Below the pieces are notes generated by a model. That model was not told the DNA's origin, made no database searches, and saw nothing but the letters and a program-made list of their open reading frames with translations. DNA of 40,882 nucleotides from Clostridiales bacterium UBA3259 (lineage in GTDB: Bacteria; Bacillota_A; Clostridia; Oscillospirales; Oscillospiraceae), in contig DEUP01000019.1 of the NCBI GenBank assembly GCA_002362625.1, positions 24,034 through 64,915 of the forward strand. The letters are read 5' to 3'. Positions 33,501 to 39,856 of this stretch are shown here, one piece after another (position 1 is the first letter of the stretch; the number at the start of each line of letters is the position of its first letter). Position numbers and translations under genes: made by a program.

Positions 33501-33723
33501 TTGTGTCTTCCGGAATCGAATCAGGGTCAGGCTCTGAGTTGGTGATTGTTGGTTCTGTGAGGGGAGCCTCATCTTCAGGTAAGGATTCTTCGGAGGGAGG
33601 ATCTACACCAGATTCAAATTGAGAAGCAGGCATTTCAGCCGCATAGCCGAAGGGCACCATACTGAAGAACATCAGAAATACAAGCACCAACGCCAGCGGC
33701 TTACGAAGTTTGGTAATCAGCAT
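30568..33723 (-). CDS. Thioester-domain adhesin with Cna-B repeats, LPKTG-anchored (probable pilus tip)
   Basis: A 1051-residue surface protein. A signal peptide ends near residue 28 (GYAA) and is followed by a Pro/Glu/Ser-rich stalk (35-105). A thioester-type domain follows, with Cys179 in YCIEPW and Gln259 in ATQFLIYE. These are the residues that form the internal Cys-Gln bond of TED adhesins, which can bind host proteins covalently. About six Cna-B/SpaA-like repeats follow, each starting like GxxxLxKxTNTGxxLxGW and ending PGTYxxKE; the last has the E-box ETKAPDGY. The sorting signal LPKTG (1015-1019), a helix and RKRRS end the protein. ATG 33723 lies 9 bases after AAAGGA; the longer frame has no such site. 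Confidence 0.9.
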   Translation of the reverse strand: MLITKLRKPLALVLVFLMFFSMVPFGYAAEMPASQFESGVDPPSEESLPEDEAPLTEPTITNSEPDPDSIPEDTIPETESAPETDSSEPSAEDVPQDGPSIMGLPPGDSSTWAIGSTQSSIMLFDFADNGNYTTVLNSQVACAYKPNGSGTTRTAYIKNLGWHFARYGGVPYADDPLYCIEPWRSYAASTSGNSVDRDVTLDGSGSTTGSNVWYALPAARREAIGLILLYSNQMWNHSISVTTTSKANNPNVPLRIATQFLIYEIVCGLRDPSTFTLNSTNECGTAGNIFYNAGVASVTNFASNYNTLVFNIQAAKKIPSFTSSSSGGAPTISLTGEETSVYDSNGVLSNFSFTGGNGAEFYKSGSTLYITQTGTISSSTVFKATRYLPSAANSTYNIWYMSGSSYQTTVSLASASSGNLNAYFKLKAPDPGTISLTKTTEDGKNLSGWQFGIYSNSACTTLVSGPHTTNTSGKISVTGLTPGTYYVKEIGQTDSAINALYYCSSTNPQSVTVTAGATATVSFVNKLNTGSVKLIKATNTGANLSGWQIGIYTDAACSNAVSGSPFTTGADGTVTAAGLQKGTYYAKEIPTDDPYWEFDTAVKSVTVAVGKTAEVTFTNTHYGRIEIRKTTNTGNQLGGWIFRVRDSEGNSYGDFTTDDNGYACTDNLPLGRYTVVELPTEDDYWLTELGFHDVTVKAGETTVDTWLNKEQGLAWFHKKTNTGESVEGWHITVYTDEACTQKVGTLITNEDGRAGYYLDPGTYWAKETGDEHGRFEDEYWMVDETVHKFEIKPHEDVSITFTNVQYGRLKITKTVEGGGSVEGWQFKITDAEGKVLDGSPFATNEDGIILTGNLLPGTYTIEEILPEDSLYECTSENPQTITVKQGEIAEVSFINALRTGKVTVEKIDITGSPLAGATFRLEWSAEGSLWYPVTYSESIVRGGCSNPDVEDGSLTTGADGILEWGNLYPGLQYRLTETKAPDGYNLLDGTAFEGELASDNMSVSLRVVNTRTYTLPKTGSTGLRLFPVFALIPAFACSSGLVFSILRKRRS

Positions 33724-34266
33724 TGTAGTGTGATCCTTTCTTGACTTTATGAATTTGTGAACTGGGGAAGGGTTGAAACAATCATAGGCATCGCCTCCTG
33801 TATTGAAATTCCATCCATTTGGATGACATATGGAACATATGTAAGAGACTGCCACAGCAAAGCCATGGCAGCTCGTAATTCATAAAGCGTATTCTCATAT
33901 TTGTCCTCGACGCCCTGAGAGGGGGAAGTCGCCAGACGGCAGTTTGCTGTGCTGCTCCATAGGAATCTAACCTCCCCGCCTTCCTTATGGCCGGGCCGCG
34001 AGTTACGGAAGTATCATTATCCCTGTGCAGGATTGTCGCTGTGTCGGTTGCAATCCGGCATTTTGGGGCTGACATGAATCGCTGTTCCTTTTCGGGAAGT
34101 CTCGGCGTGCCGCCCACATAGCTCCTTGCACGGTAATGTATCTGGTGAATGATATTCAGTTTTCAAGATTCAGGTTTTGGGTTTTGCTTACATACGTATT
34201 GTACCGATTCCAAAGGGCTTCCAACACGGACGGGTTGTGCTACTTTGCTAGCACAAATAGTGCTAG
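33724..34266 (-). other. Long leader ahead of the adhesin with a start-less open frame
   Basis: No gene with a proper start. A -10-like TACAAT (34203-34198) would give a leader of about 470 bases. A frame without a start codon (33747-34013) reads GVEDKYENTLYELRAAMA and ends QFTNS; it looks more protein-like than the competing frame at 33782-34117, and could be the 3' end of a lost gene. An inverted repeat CTAGCAC/GTGCTAG (34248-34266) adjoins the XRE stop and may end that transcript. I recognise no riboswitch. Confidence 0.4.
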
Positions 34267-34554
34267 TTACAAACTGTCTGCCAATTTCTGAAGCAATCGG
34301 GAAGATTCCATAAGTGCTTTCTTCATTTCATCAGTGTTGCTCCATTTCCCGGTGAGCAGATAGTCCGTTGACACATGGAGATGTTCTGCAATGCACACAA
34401 GGATATCCAGTGAGCATGTTCTTACGCCTCGTTCCAGCTTTTGGTAATAGCTGGCACTGACATCGATCTCCTCAGCGAATTCCTCTTGCGTGATTCCGCG
34501 GCTCATTCGTGCTTCTTGGATTCGCTGTCCAAACATTTTCTGATTAAACTCCAT
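34267..34554 (-). CDS. XRE-family transcriptional regulator
   Basis: A 95-residue helix-turn-helix protein: FGQRIQEARMSRGITQEEFAEEIDVSASYYQKLERG is the standard XRE domain (residues 8-45), followed by helices resembling the dimer part of short Cro/CI regulators. AAGGAAG is 7 bases before ATG. It lies just upstream of the adhesin operon on the same strand, so it may control surface-fibre expression; that link is inference. Confidence 0.85.
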   Translation of the reverse strand: MEFNQKMFGQRIQEARMSRGITQEEFAEEIDVSASYYQKLERGVRTCSLDILVCIAEHLHVSTDYLLTGKWSNTDEMKKALMESSRLLQKLADSL

Positions 34555-34740
34555 TTTCCTCTTCCTTTCTGCTGGGTGCAGAGCAGTGAGGACACAGGAG
34601 CGTCAGGGCGCAATTACTGCATTTGGGCGCAGCAAATGAAAGGTACTGAATCTGCATTTCCTGTTTTGAAAATGCTCTCCCGTATCCTCTGCCCTGATGA
34701 TCACTCAGACTTTAGATTTTTGATTGTGATGAAAAATAAA

Positions 34741-34799
34741 AAGCCACCGGCAAGAACACACAATAGCTATAGCTACTGTGTTGTTCCTGCCGGTGGCTT
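34741..34799 (-). terminator. Strong terminator with a 28-base stem
   Basis: The arms 34741-34768 and 34772-34799 pair along almost their whole length with a few mismatches. On the minus strand the stem is followed by TTTTTATTTTT. It ends the leftward run of small genes starting with the polymerase and insulates the XRE/adhesin genes. Confidence 0.8.
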
Positions 34800-34819
34800 C
34801 AACATGTAATATTTCTGGA

Positions 34820-34948
34820 TTACCTACCGGTTGTCAACAGATACGACCGCGAGATGGATTTACTGAGGAACGATGCCACGACCATCACTTCTTTATCTGG
34901 TATTGAATTGTAAAACTGGGCTGTCTGTATTAGAGCATTATCTCCCAT
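34820..34948 (-). CDS. Small protein, 42 residues, unknown
   Basis: A short frame beginning MGDNALIQTAQFYN and ending YLLTTGR. It has a GAGGTG ribosome-binding site 5 bases before ATG and overlaps the end of the upstream zinc-ribbon gene by 11 bases, so it could be coupled to it. It is soluble and amphipathic. I do not recognise it. Being so short, it may be missed by standard gene callers. Confidence 0.45.
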   Translation of the reverse strand: MGDNALIQTAQFYNSIPDKEVMVVASFLSKSISRSYLLTTGR

Positions 34949-35150
34949 AGGCGCACCTCATAGGTACTGTACCCTTTGGCGGAAATAATTCTATGATATC
35001 CCGTCTTCTGCTTTTCAGCTTTCTGACCATCACCAGCTGGCAATGTCTGCATGTTACTTTGATGGTCTCCGATTCATCTTTCAAACCGGTGACGATTTTG
35101 CCACAGTTTGGGCAGTGCCATGAAAACGGCACCCATTCATGATCCTCCAT
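34938..35150 (-). CDS. Small zinc-ribbon protein, 70 residues
   Basis: A single zinc ribbon: CPNCGK and CRHCQ about 22 residues apart, followed by a basic tail (VMVRKLKSRRRDI) that could contact nucleic acid. ATG 35150 is preferred because AAAGGAG lies 10 bases before it; two earlier in-frame ATGs lack one. Function unknown; it belongs to the cluster downstream of the Y-family polymerase. Confidence 0.65.
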   Translation of the reverse strand: MEDHEWVPFSWHCPNCGKIVTGLKDESETIKVTCRHCQLVMVRKLKSRRRDIIELFPPKGTVPMRCAYGR

Positions 35151-35246
35151 TATCGCTGCTCCTTTACTCATCGTAATCGCGTGTGGAAACCCCACACATG
35201 TCTGTCTCCCTATGGATCATGACATATTCAGTTGTAATTTGCGAAA

Positions 35247-35507
35247 TCAGACGGCGTAGTTCTTTGCCTCCACAAACCATTTTCCTTCATCTTCAAACAG
35301 ATAGGTTTCACGGTTTTGGATAACGACAGTATATCGGATGCCGGTTCCGCCGACTTTGGTTGCTGCGGCCCGCTTTCTTTCTTTGAGGCGGTCGATTGTG
35401 TAGGTCTTGCCATTCTCAAAAGTGATAGTCAGAGGCCGGACATTCCCTTCCGGAGAAACCTTCAGCGTAACACCAACATCCACGCGCCGGTATGTCTGTT
35501 CCTGCAT
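35247..35507 (-). CDS. Small conserved-looking beta-rich protein, 86 residues
   Basis: It starts MQEQTYRRVDVGVTLKVSPEG and is almost all short strands, like a small barrel (VRPLTITFENGKTYTIDRL, then YTVVIQNRETYLFEDEGKW). GGGAGGT lies 7 bases before ATG. No function is recognised. It lies two genes downstream of the element's DNA polymerase, where small SOS-accessory proteins are often found. Confidence 0.65.
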   Translation of the reverse strand: MQEQTYRRVDVGVTLKVSPEGNVRPLTITFENGKTYTIDRLKERKRAAATKVGGTGIRYTVVIQNRETYLFEDEGKWFVEAKNYAV

Positions 35508-35512
35508 GTGTG

Positions 35513-35794
35513 TTACCTCCCGTTATGCTGAACCGCCGCAATCAGCCCGCCAGAGTAGACAAACCCTTCAGGCTTGTACCGGTTGAGAACCAGCTCTTTG
35601 GTGTCGGGATTCAGAAAGCAGGACAGTTTTCCCCTTTTGAAAGGCTTTGCGGCATCAAACACGAATGATACACCATTTTGCGGATCACTGCTGTTGCGAA
35701 TGTCCGCAGAAGAGATCACAAACAGACTTCTACAGCGATTGCTTACCTGCGCCGGGACTTGTGCCATAGACCGAAATCTCCATGCAGATACCAT
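35513..35794 (-). CDS. Small protein downstream of the polymerase, 93 residues
   Basis: No recognised domain. It contains a basic patch and a strand-rich C-terminal half (KLSCFLNPDTKELVLNRY, then FVYSGGLIAAV). GGAGGT lies 6 bases before ATG, 11 bases after the polymerase stop, so the two are co-transcribed. It could be a partner of the Y-family polymerase; that is only inferred from position. Confidence 0.65.
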   Translation of the reverse strand: MVSAWRFRSMAQVPAQVSNRCRSLFVISSADIRNSSDPQNGVSFVFDAAKPFKRGKLSCFLNPDTKELVLNRYKPEGFVYSGGLIAAVQHNGR

Positions 35795-35805
35795 ATCGTA
35801 ACCTC

Positions 35806-37041
35806 CTAACTCAACATGCCAGTGGGCATTCTGATTTCTACTTCCCGATCCGTGGGCAGCTTCGGAAGGCTCCGACTGATTGTTGCAGGCAGGATCGAGT
35901 TTTTGCCGAAGCGTCTGTGAATCTCTTCCACAACAGACTCCAAGCGCTCTTTTTTATCAACAACGGATACATTGCCAAACATATCTAATTGCTCCGGGGC
36001 GGAAGCAGCATACAGATCGATGGCTCTGACCGTTACTGAACGAATTGGATAGTCCCACGAGTAGGACTTCTCAAAAAGTGTATATGCTGCCTTTGCGATA
36101 ATTGCAGCACTGTTTGTATGGGGGCTGAGCTTACACTGCCATTGTTTTGTTTTGAGCTGGTTGTTTCGGATATCAATTTGGACTCCGCCAGCCCGTTTAT
36201 CGTATTTTCGCAGTTTATGCCCAATGTCCTGACTGAGCGCAAGCATCAACGCCCACACTTCAGCAGAGTTTTCCAGGTCTGCTTTGGTGGTCAGACCGTG
36301 ACCCACGGACTTCACCGGGGATTCGTAATCGTACTCCATCACGCGGGAGTTGTCCAACCCTTGCGCAAAGCGAATACAGGCGACCCCACATTTTCCGAGC
36401 TTTCTTCGGATCAGGTCTTCGGATGCGTTGGCAAGGGCACCTATAGTATGGATTCCATAATTTGCAAGCACCTCTTCGGCAGCCCTTCCTACGCCTAACA
36501 GATCAGATGCAGGCAAATCCCAGACAATCTCCCGAAAGGTCTCTTTGGGAATCATGGTTAGGGCATCTGGCTTCTTCATATCGCTGCCCAGTTTGGCGAA
36601 GACCTTATTGAATGAAACTCCAACGGAAATTGTGAGTCCCAACTCGTCCTTCATGCGCTGACGGATTTCGTTGCCGATCTGCTCGCCGGTTCCTCGAATG
36701 CTTCCAGATACATCAAGCCAGCACTCATCCATGCCATACGGCTCCACCTGATTTGTGTAATCCAGGTATATCTCGTGAGCCAATCGAGAGTATTTCATGT
36801 ACTGCTCATAATGGGGAGGAACGATAATCAGATTGTGGCATTTATTCCGGGCTTGCCAGAGTGCTTCACCGGTTTGAATGCCAAATTTCTTCGCCTCATA
36901 ATTCTTTGCCAGGATAATTCCGTGACGGTTCTCCGGGTCTCCGCCTACGGCAACAGGATGCCCACGCAGAGATCTATCCAACATACACTCTACGGAAGCA
37001 TAAAAGTTGTTCATATCGCAATGAAGAATTGCCCGCTGCAT
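35806..37041 (-). CDS. Y-family DNA polymerase (UmuC/DinB type)
   Basis: A 411-residue lesion-bypass polymerase. Catalytic acids are Asp9 in CDMNNFYASVE and Asp105/Glu106 in GMDECWLDV. The palm motif SVGVSFNKVFAKLGSDMKKPD and the helix-hairpin-helix region VGRAAEEVLANYGIHTIGALA are present, followed by the little-finger domain. The length fits UmuC/ImpB-like enzymes. It lies on the element under a promoter with an SOS-like box (37111-37122), so it should be induced by DNA damage and raise mutation rate or tolerance in the host. Confidence 0.9.
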   Translation of the reverse strand: MQRAILHCDMNNFYASVECMLDRSLRGHPVAVGGDPENRHGIILAKNYEAKKFGIQTGEALWQARNKCHNLIIVPPHYEQYMKYSRLAHEIYLDYTNQVEPYGMDECWLDVSGSIRGTGEQIGNEIRQRMKDELGLTISVGVSFNKVFAKLGSDMKKPDALTMIPKETFREIVWDLPASDLLGVGRAAEEVLANYGIHTIGALANASEDLIRRKLGKCGVACIRFAQGLDNSRVMEYDYESPVKSVGHGLTTKADLENSAEVWALMLALSQDIGHKLRKYDKRAGGVQIDIRNNQLKTKQWQCKLSPHTNSAAIIAKAAYTLFEKSYSWDYPIRSVTVRAIDLYAASAPEQLDMFGNVSVVDKKERLESVVEEIHRRFGKNSILPATISRSLPKLPTDREVEIRMPTGMLS

Positions 37042-37110
37042 ATGCCCCCTCGCTTTCCGTACACAAAACCTGCTATTGACAAATGAGAACTATAGTGATA
37101 TGTTTATTGG

Positions 37111-37122
37111 GAACTTTGGTTC
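37111..37122. promoter_or_regulatory. SOS/LexA-type box in the polymerase leader
   Basis: GAAC-TTTG-GTTC is a perfect dyad and matches the core of the Gram-positive LexA box (CGAAC-N4-GTTCG). It lies 15 bases downstream of the polymerase -10 box, where a bound repressor would block early elongation. Confidence 0.7.
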
Positions 37123-37136
37123 TCAATTCGTGTCGA

Positions 37137-37165
37137 ATTATAGCACGAGCAGAACTCGATGTCAA
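37137..37165 (-). promoter_or_regulatory. Consensus promoter of the polymerase operon
   Basis: On the minus strand TTGACA (37165-37160), 17 bases, TATAAT (37142-37137): a fully consensus sigma-A promoter about 95 bases before the polymerase start. So strong a promoter ahead of a mutagenic polymerase implies tight repression. Confidence 0.85.
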
Positions 37166-37173
37166 TACTAAAA

Positions 37174-37189
37174 TCAAACGAATGTTTGA
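37174..37189. promoter_or_regulatory. Candidate operator of the XRE/ImmA switch
   Basis: TCAAAC-GAAT-GTTTGA is a perfect 6+4+6 inverted repeat 24 bases before the XRE start, in the divergent region. It probably binds the XRE protein encoded next to it. Confidence 0.5.
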
Positions 37190-37212
37190 CTAAATAAAAA
37201 AGGAGCGTTATA

Positions 37213-37566
37213 ATGGACTTTGCAGAAAGGCTGATTCAGTACAGAGAAGCACACAATCTTACTCAGGAAGCACTTGCAGAACGGTTGGGCATTTCAAGGA
37301 GGATGCTGTATAAGTACGAATCTGGAATCAGCGTTCCGCGAGCACCCACACTGAAAAGGATCTGTGATGAACTGCATATCTCCAGCGATGAGATGTTGGG
37401 GGAAGAAAACCAGCAGTTGGACCCTAAACAGGAAATTGAAAAGGTAGTTCATGATGTATCTGCACTTTTTGCCGGAGGTGTTCTGCCTGAAGAAGATAAG
37501 GATGCACTGATGCACGCAATTCTGGACGCATACGCGAAGTCCAAAGAAATGAACAGCAGGAAATGA
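37213..37566 (+). CDS. XRE-family repressor (ImmR-like)
   Basis: A 117-residue protein with an N-terminal XRE domain (LIQYREAHNLTQEALAERLGISRRMLYKYESG, residues 6-37) and a helical tail. AAAAAAGGAG lies 7 bases before ATG. The next gene on the strand encodes an ImmA/IrrE metallopeptidase. This is the arrangement of ICEBs1, where ImmA cuts the repressor ImmR and frees the element's genes. It is divergent from the SOS-controlled polymerase. Confidence 0.85.
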   Translation: MDFAERLIQYREAHNLTQEALAERLGISRRMLYKYESGISVPRAPTLKRICDELHISSDEMLGEENQQLDPKQEIEKVVHDVSALFAGGVLPEEDKDALMHAILDAYAKSKEMNSRK

Positions 37567-37671
37567 TTTCTTTCATTGCCTTCAATGTTAAATGTCCGGT
37601 TTATTACCCTTATTGCGCGCTATACTGAGAAAATACCGGAAGGGAAAACGGTTCATTAAGGGGGGCTTGCC

Positions 37672-38181
37672 TTGACATTGCAGAAGATTTATTGTTTGGG
37701 AGAGAGACTGGTAGCAGCCGCCAACTCCAGAGACCCATTCCAAATAGCAGACGAAATAGGGCTGCAAATCCAAATGGTAAAGGATTTTACTGTTCTGAAA
37801 GGCGTTTATATGATTCTTCACGAAGTGCCGTGGGCGTTCATAAACGATAACTTGGACGAACAGTTGAAACGAATTGTATGTGCCCATGAAATTGGACATC
37901 ATGTGCTTCATCAAGACCTTGTACGACAGACAATGCTTCAGGAATTTAGTTTGTTTGATCGCCAGAACAGACCAGAGTATGAAGCCAATGTGCTTGCTGC
38001 GGAAGTCTTACTGCCGGATACAGAAGTTCTTGATATGATTTATCATTGCGGATACGATGCCTTTCAGATTGCACGGTGTACTGGGTCAAATGTGAATCTT
38101 GTGGCACTCAAGTGTGATATTTTGGTCGAAAAGGGTTATGATTTGCACCGAATTGAGCATCAATCAGATTTTTTAAGGTGA
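37672..38181 (+). CDS. ImmA/IrrE-family metallopeptidase
   Basis: A 169-residue zinc peptidase with HEIGHH (within CAHEIGHHVLHQD) and the distal acidic ligand in YEANVLAAEVLLPD, the usual ImmA/IrrE layout. The start is TTG 37672, 6 bases after AAGGGGGG. It should cleave the XRE repressor encoded 105 bases upstream upon a damage or quorum signal. The signal is unknown. Confidence 0.87.
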   Translation: MTLQKIYCLGERLVAAANSRDPFQIADEIGLQIQMVKDFTVLKGVYMILHEVPWAFINDNLDEQLKRIVCAHEIGHHVLHQDLVRQTMLQEFSLFDRQNRPEYEANVLAAEVLLPDTEVLDMIYHCGYDAFQIARCTGSNVNLVALKCDILVEKGYDLHRIEHQSDFLR

Positions 38182-38205
38182 CAAGCAACTGAAACCAGAA
38201 AAAGT

Positions 38206-38241
38206 GCCCTCTCGTTTCTGCGATAGTGGAAATGAGAGGGC
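38206..38241. terminator. Bidirectional terminator between converging genes
   Basis: GCCCTCTCGTTTC pairs with GAAATGAGAGGGC (38206-38241), ending 6 bases before the stop of the leftward gene. Plus-strand T-rich text (GTTTATTA) follows; minus-strand text is CACTTTTTC. Confidence 0.75.
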
Positions 38242-38247
38242 TGTTTA

Positions 38248-38913
38248 TTATGCGGGATGACTTTCTAAATTGCGTTCAATCTCTTCATAGCTTTTTATAA
38301 AGCCCAAGCGGTGCTCCATCATGAGCAGGTTCCTTTCCATTGCCAGAGCAGGCCAGTTCTGAGGCTCAACCTTTTCCAGAATGGCAATAGCCGCGCGGTA
38401 GCCGAGATAGAAGCCGTCAATGGAAGCACTATAGGCACGCTGCCCCCAAGCGCTCTCTACGGATACAACACGATACCTGATCGTGTCATCCGTTTCTTCC
38501 TCCATGGTGCATGCCAGCTTGTTCCGGTGCGCGATGTCATCAAAGTATCCTATATGACGCTTCATTCTCGGCATCCTGCCGATCTCGTCATTCACATACT
38601 TCATAAAGCCGCCATCATCCTCAATCTCTGGGGTGAAATACTGCTTGAATCCACAGTATATTCCCGCCAGGAATCCGTATTGTGCGGAATAGTCGCGAAT
38701 ACTGGAACAGGTGTGTTCATATTCTGCAAGCCGATCTGTTTGTTCGGATGAAAACACTGCATTCAACTCACGAACGCCTACTTCATACTCGCTTTCAACC
38801 GTTTGAAATACGCCATCTTCAACAGCTTGCTGGTACATGGCCTTTATTGCATTCAAAAAAGACGATCCCAAAGCCCCATGAGCAATTTCCGAGAGTGTTG
38901 TTTTTGCTGCCAT
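38248..38913 (-). CDS. Uncharacterised 221-residue protein
   Basis: Mostly helical and soluble. Segments seen are EYEHTCSSIRDYSAQYGFLA (a Tyr-rich amphipathic helix) and GGFMKYVNDEIGRMPRM. No domain is recognised. GAGGAGG lies 7 bases before ATG. Its promoter region holds a copy of a 28-base operator-like element that also occurs before the XRE gene at 39066, so the two are probably co-regulated. Confidence 0.7.
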   Translation of the reverse strand: MAAKTTLSEIAHGALGSSFLNAIKAMYQQAVEDGVFQTVESEYEVGVRELNAVFSSEQTDRLAEYEHTCSSIRDYSAQYGFLAGIYCGFKQYFTPEIEDDGGFMKYVNDEIGRMPRMKRHIGYFDDIAHRNKLACTMEEETDDTIRYRVVSVESAWGQRAYSASIDGFYLGYRAAIAILEKVEPQNWPALAMERNLLMMEHRLGFIKSYEEIERNLESHPA

Positions 38914-38936
38914 AAGTAACTCCTCCTCAGTGGAAT

Positions 38937-38964
38937 GTATCTATTAAATACTATAAAGTATCTA
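38937..38964 (-). promoter_or_regulatory. Operator-like element, copy 1
   Basis: On the minus strand TAGATAC occurs twice with a 21-base period (38964-38958 and 38943-38937). Between them lies a partial inverted half (GATAC-N6-GTATT). It is 24-51 bases upstream of the 221-residue gene. The same layout recurs at 39475-39502. Confidence 0.6.
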
Positions 38965-39025
38965 ACTAATACATATATAACATGCGGATGGCAAAAAAGC
39001 TGTCGAAATGTGTCTGAAGGGCATC

Positions 39026-39059
39026 AAAAAAGCCGCTACTCGCGAAAGTAGCGGCTTTT
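39026..39059 (-). terminator. Terminator of the XRE gene
   Basis: A 9-bp core stem AGCCGCTAC/GTAGCGGCT (39031-39039 with 39048-39056), extended by A/T pairs, with six Ts on the minus strand. It lies directly after the XRE stop at 39066. Confidence 0.8.
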
Positions 39060-39065
39060 GCCTCA

Positions 39066-39398
39066 TTAGAGATATTCGGTAATAACCGGGATGATGCTTT
39101 TTACCATGTCCTGTACCATCCGCTGCTGCTGCTCGCTCAAGCCATAGTCTTTGCTGTAGCTGCCGGAAATGGCGGATGACAGATTGGGAGTTCTACCAGT
39201 GATATAGTCCAGAGACACATCCAGCTCCGTTGCAATCTTGAAGAGTGTTTGCAGGCTGGGTTTGCTGGAAGCATTTTCGATGTGGCGCAGAGATTCTGTT
39301 GCCAGACCGACTTTCTCAGCAAGAACATCCGCTGTCCAGCCCCTATACTGCCTAGCCTCACGTATTCTCTGCCCAGTGAGCGTGAAATCAATATCCAT
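39066..39398 (-). CDS. XRE-family regulator
   Basis: A 110-residue protein with the XRE domain LTGQRIREARQYRGWTADVLAEKVGLATESLRHIENA (residues 7-43), followed by LFKIATELDVSLDYITG and a helical, Gln-rich C-terminus. No good ribosome-binding site is visible at ATG 39398. It is probably the protein that binds the 28-base elements at 38937 and 39475, and it lies next to dndB, so it may set dnd expression. Confidence 0.82.
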   Translation of the reverse strand: MDIDFTLTGQRIREARQYRGWTADVLAEKVGLATESLRHIENASSKPSLQTLFKIATELDVSLDYITGRTPNLSSAISGSYSKDYGLSEQQQRMVQDMVKSIIPVITEYL

Positions 39399-39474
39399 TA
39401 AATACAGCCCCCGATCTATCTCGTACTATTCAAGTAGAGTATAGGCGGAAATACTTTTGATTAGAATGAGGAAA

Positions 39475-39502
39475 TAGATACTTACTTGTATCCATTAGAT
39501 AC
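39475..39502 (+). promoter_or_regulatory. Operator-like element, copy 2
   Basis: TAGATAC at 39475-39481 and 39496-39502 (21-base period) with GATAC-TTACTT-GTATC as a perfect inverted repeat. About 22 of 28 positions match copy 1 at 38937-38964 when aligned by hand. It is oriented towards dndB and 77-104 bases before the XRE start. Confidence 0.6.
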
Positions 39503-39781
39503 TTTCTCCCTAATTATTTGTCTTTCCTCAATGCCTTATACAACTCCTGCGGCTTCTGATAATTGTCAAGATAAAAAAAGGTTTAGCGAAGGATGTTAGA
39601 TTCGGCTGTGTACTTATTGGCTTGTGAGCGAGAATTGTAACCGAATCAATGCGTAGAACAATACCGCAAGGTTTTTCAACGGGTTTAGTTCACTTATTGA
39701 ATAAAGACCTGTGCTATTTGCGCTTCGGAATGTTTGCTTTTGTTTGTCTTATAAAGACAAACAAAAAATATCCAAAGCACA

Positions 39782-39810
39782 TTTACAAGACTTCCATTTT
39801 GATGTATAAT
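39782..39810 (+). promoter_or_regulatory. dndB promoter
   Basis: TTTACA (39782-39787), 17 bases, TATAAT (39805-39810), 46 bases before the dndB start. Confidence 0.75.
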
Positions 39811-39856
39811 TGTCCCGCCGTAAGTAGGTACAAGCAAGAAGGAAAGGACGTTCGAA

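Larger units (their letters stand above)
39399..39856. other. Intergenic regulatory region between the XRE gene and dndB
   Basis: 458 bases without a credible gene. It holds operator copy 2 (39475-39502), a 13-bp hairpin (TTTTGTTTGTCTT/AAGACAAACAAAA, 39738-39766) with poly-A after it on the plus strand, and the dndB promoter (39782-39810). A 71-codon frame at 39649-39864 overlaps this promoter and is not believed. Confidence 0.6.

Noticed and set aside
33782..34117. 112-codon minus-strand frame upstream of the adhesin
   Set aside because: The protein text is not credible, there is no good start site, and another frame over the same stretch looks more coding-like.
34141..34200. Text like CTTGAAAACTGAATA on the minus strand, similar to Firmicute rRNA spacer or boxA regions
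   Set aside because: There is no rRNA nearby and the match is short, so it is most likely coincidence.
37213..38181. XRE plus ImmA-like pair as a toxin-antitoxin module of the RES/Xre or HigBA type
   Set aside because: The second protein has HEIGHH and the distal acidic ligand of ImmA/IrrE peptidases and no toxin fold, so a repressor-peptidase switch is the better reading.
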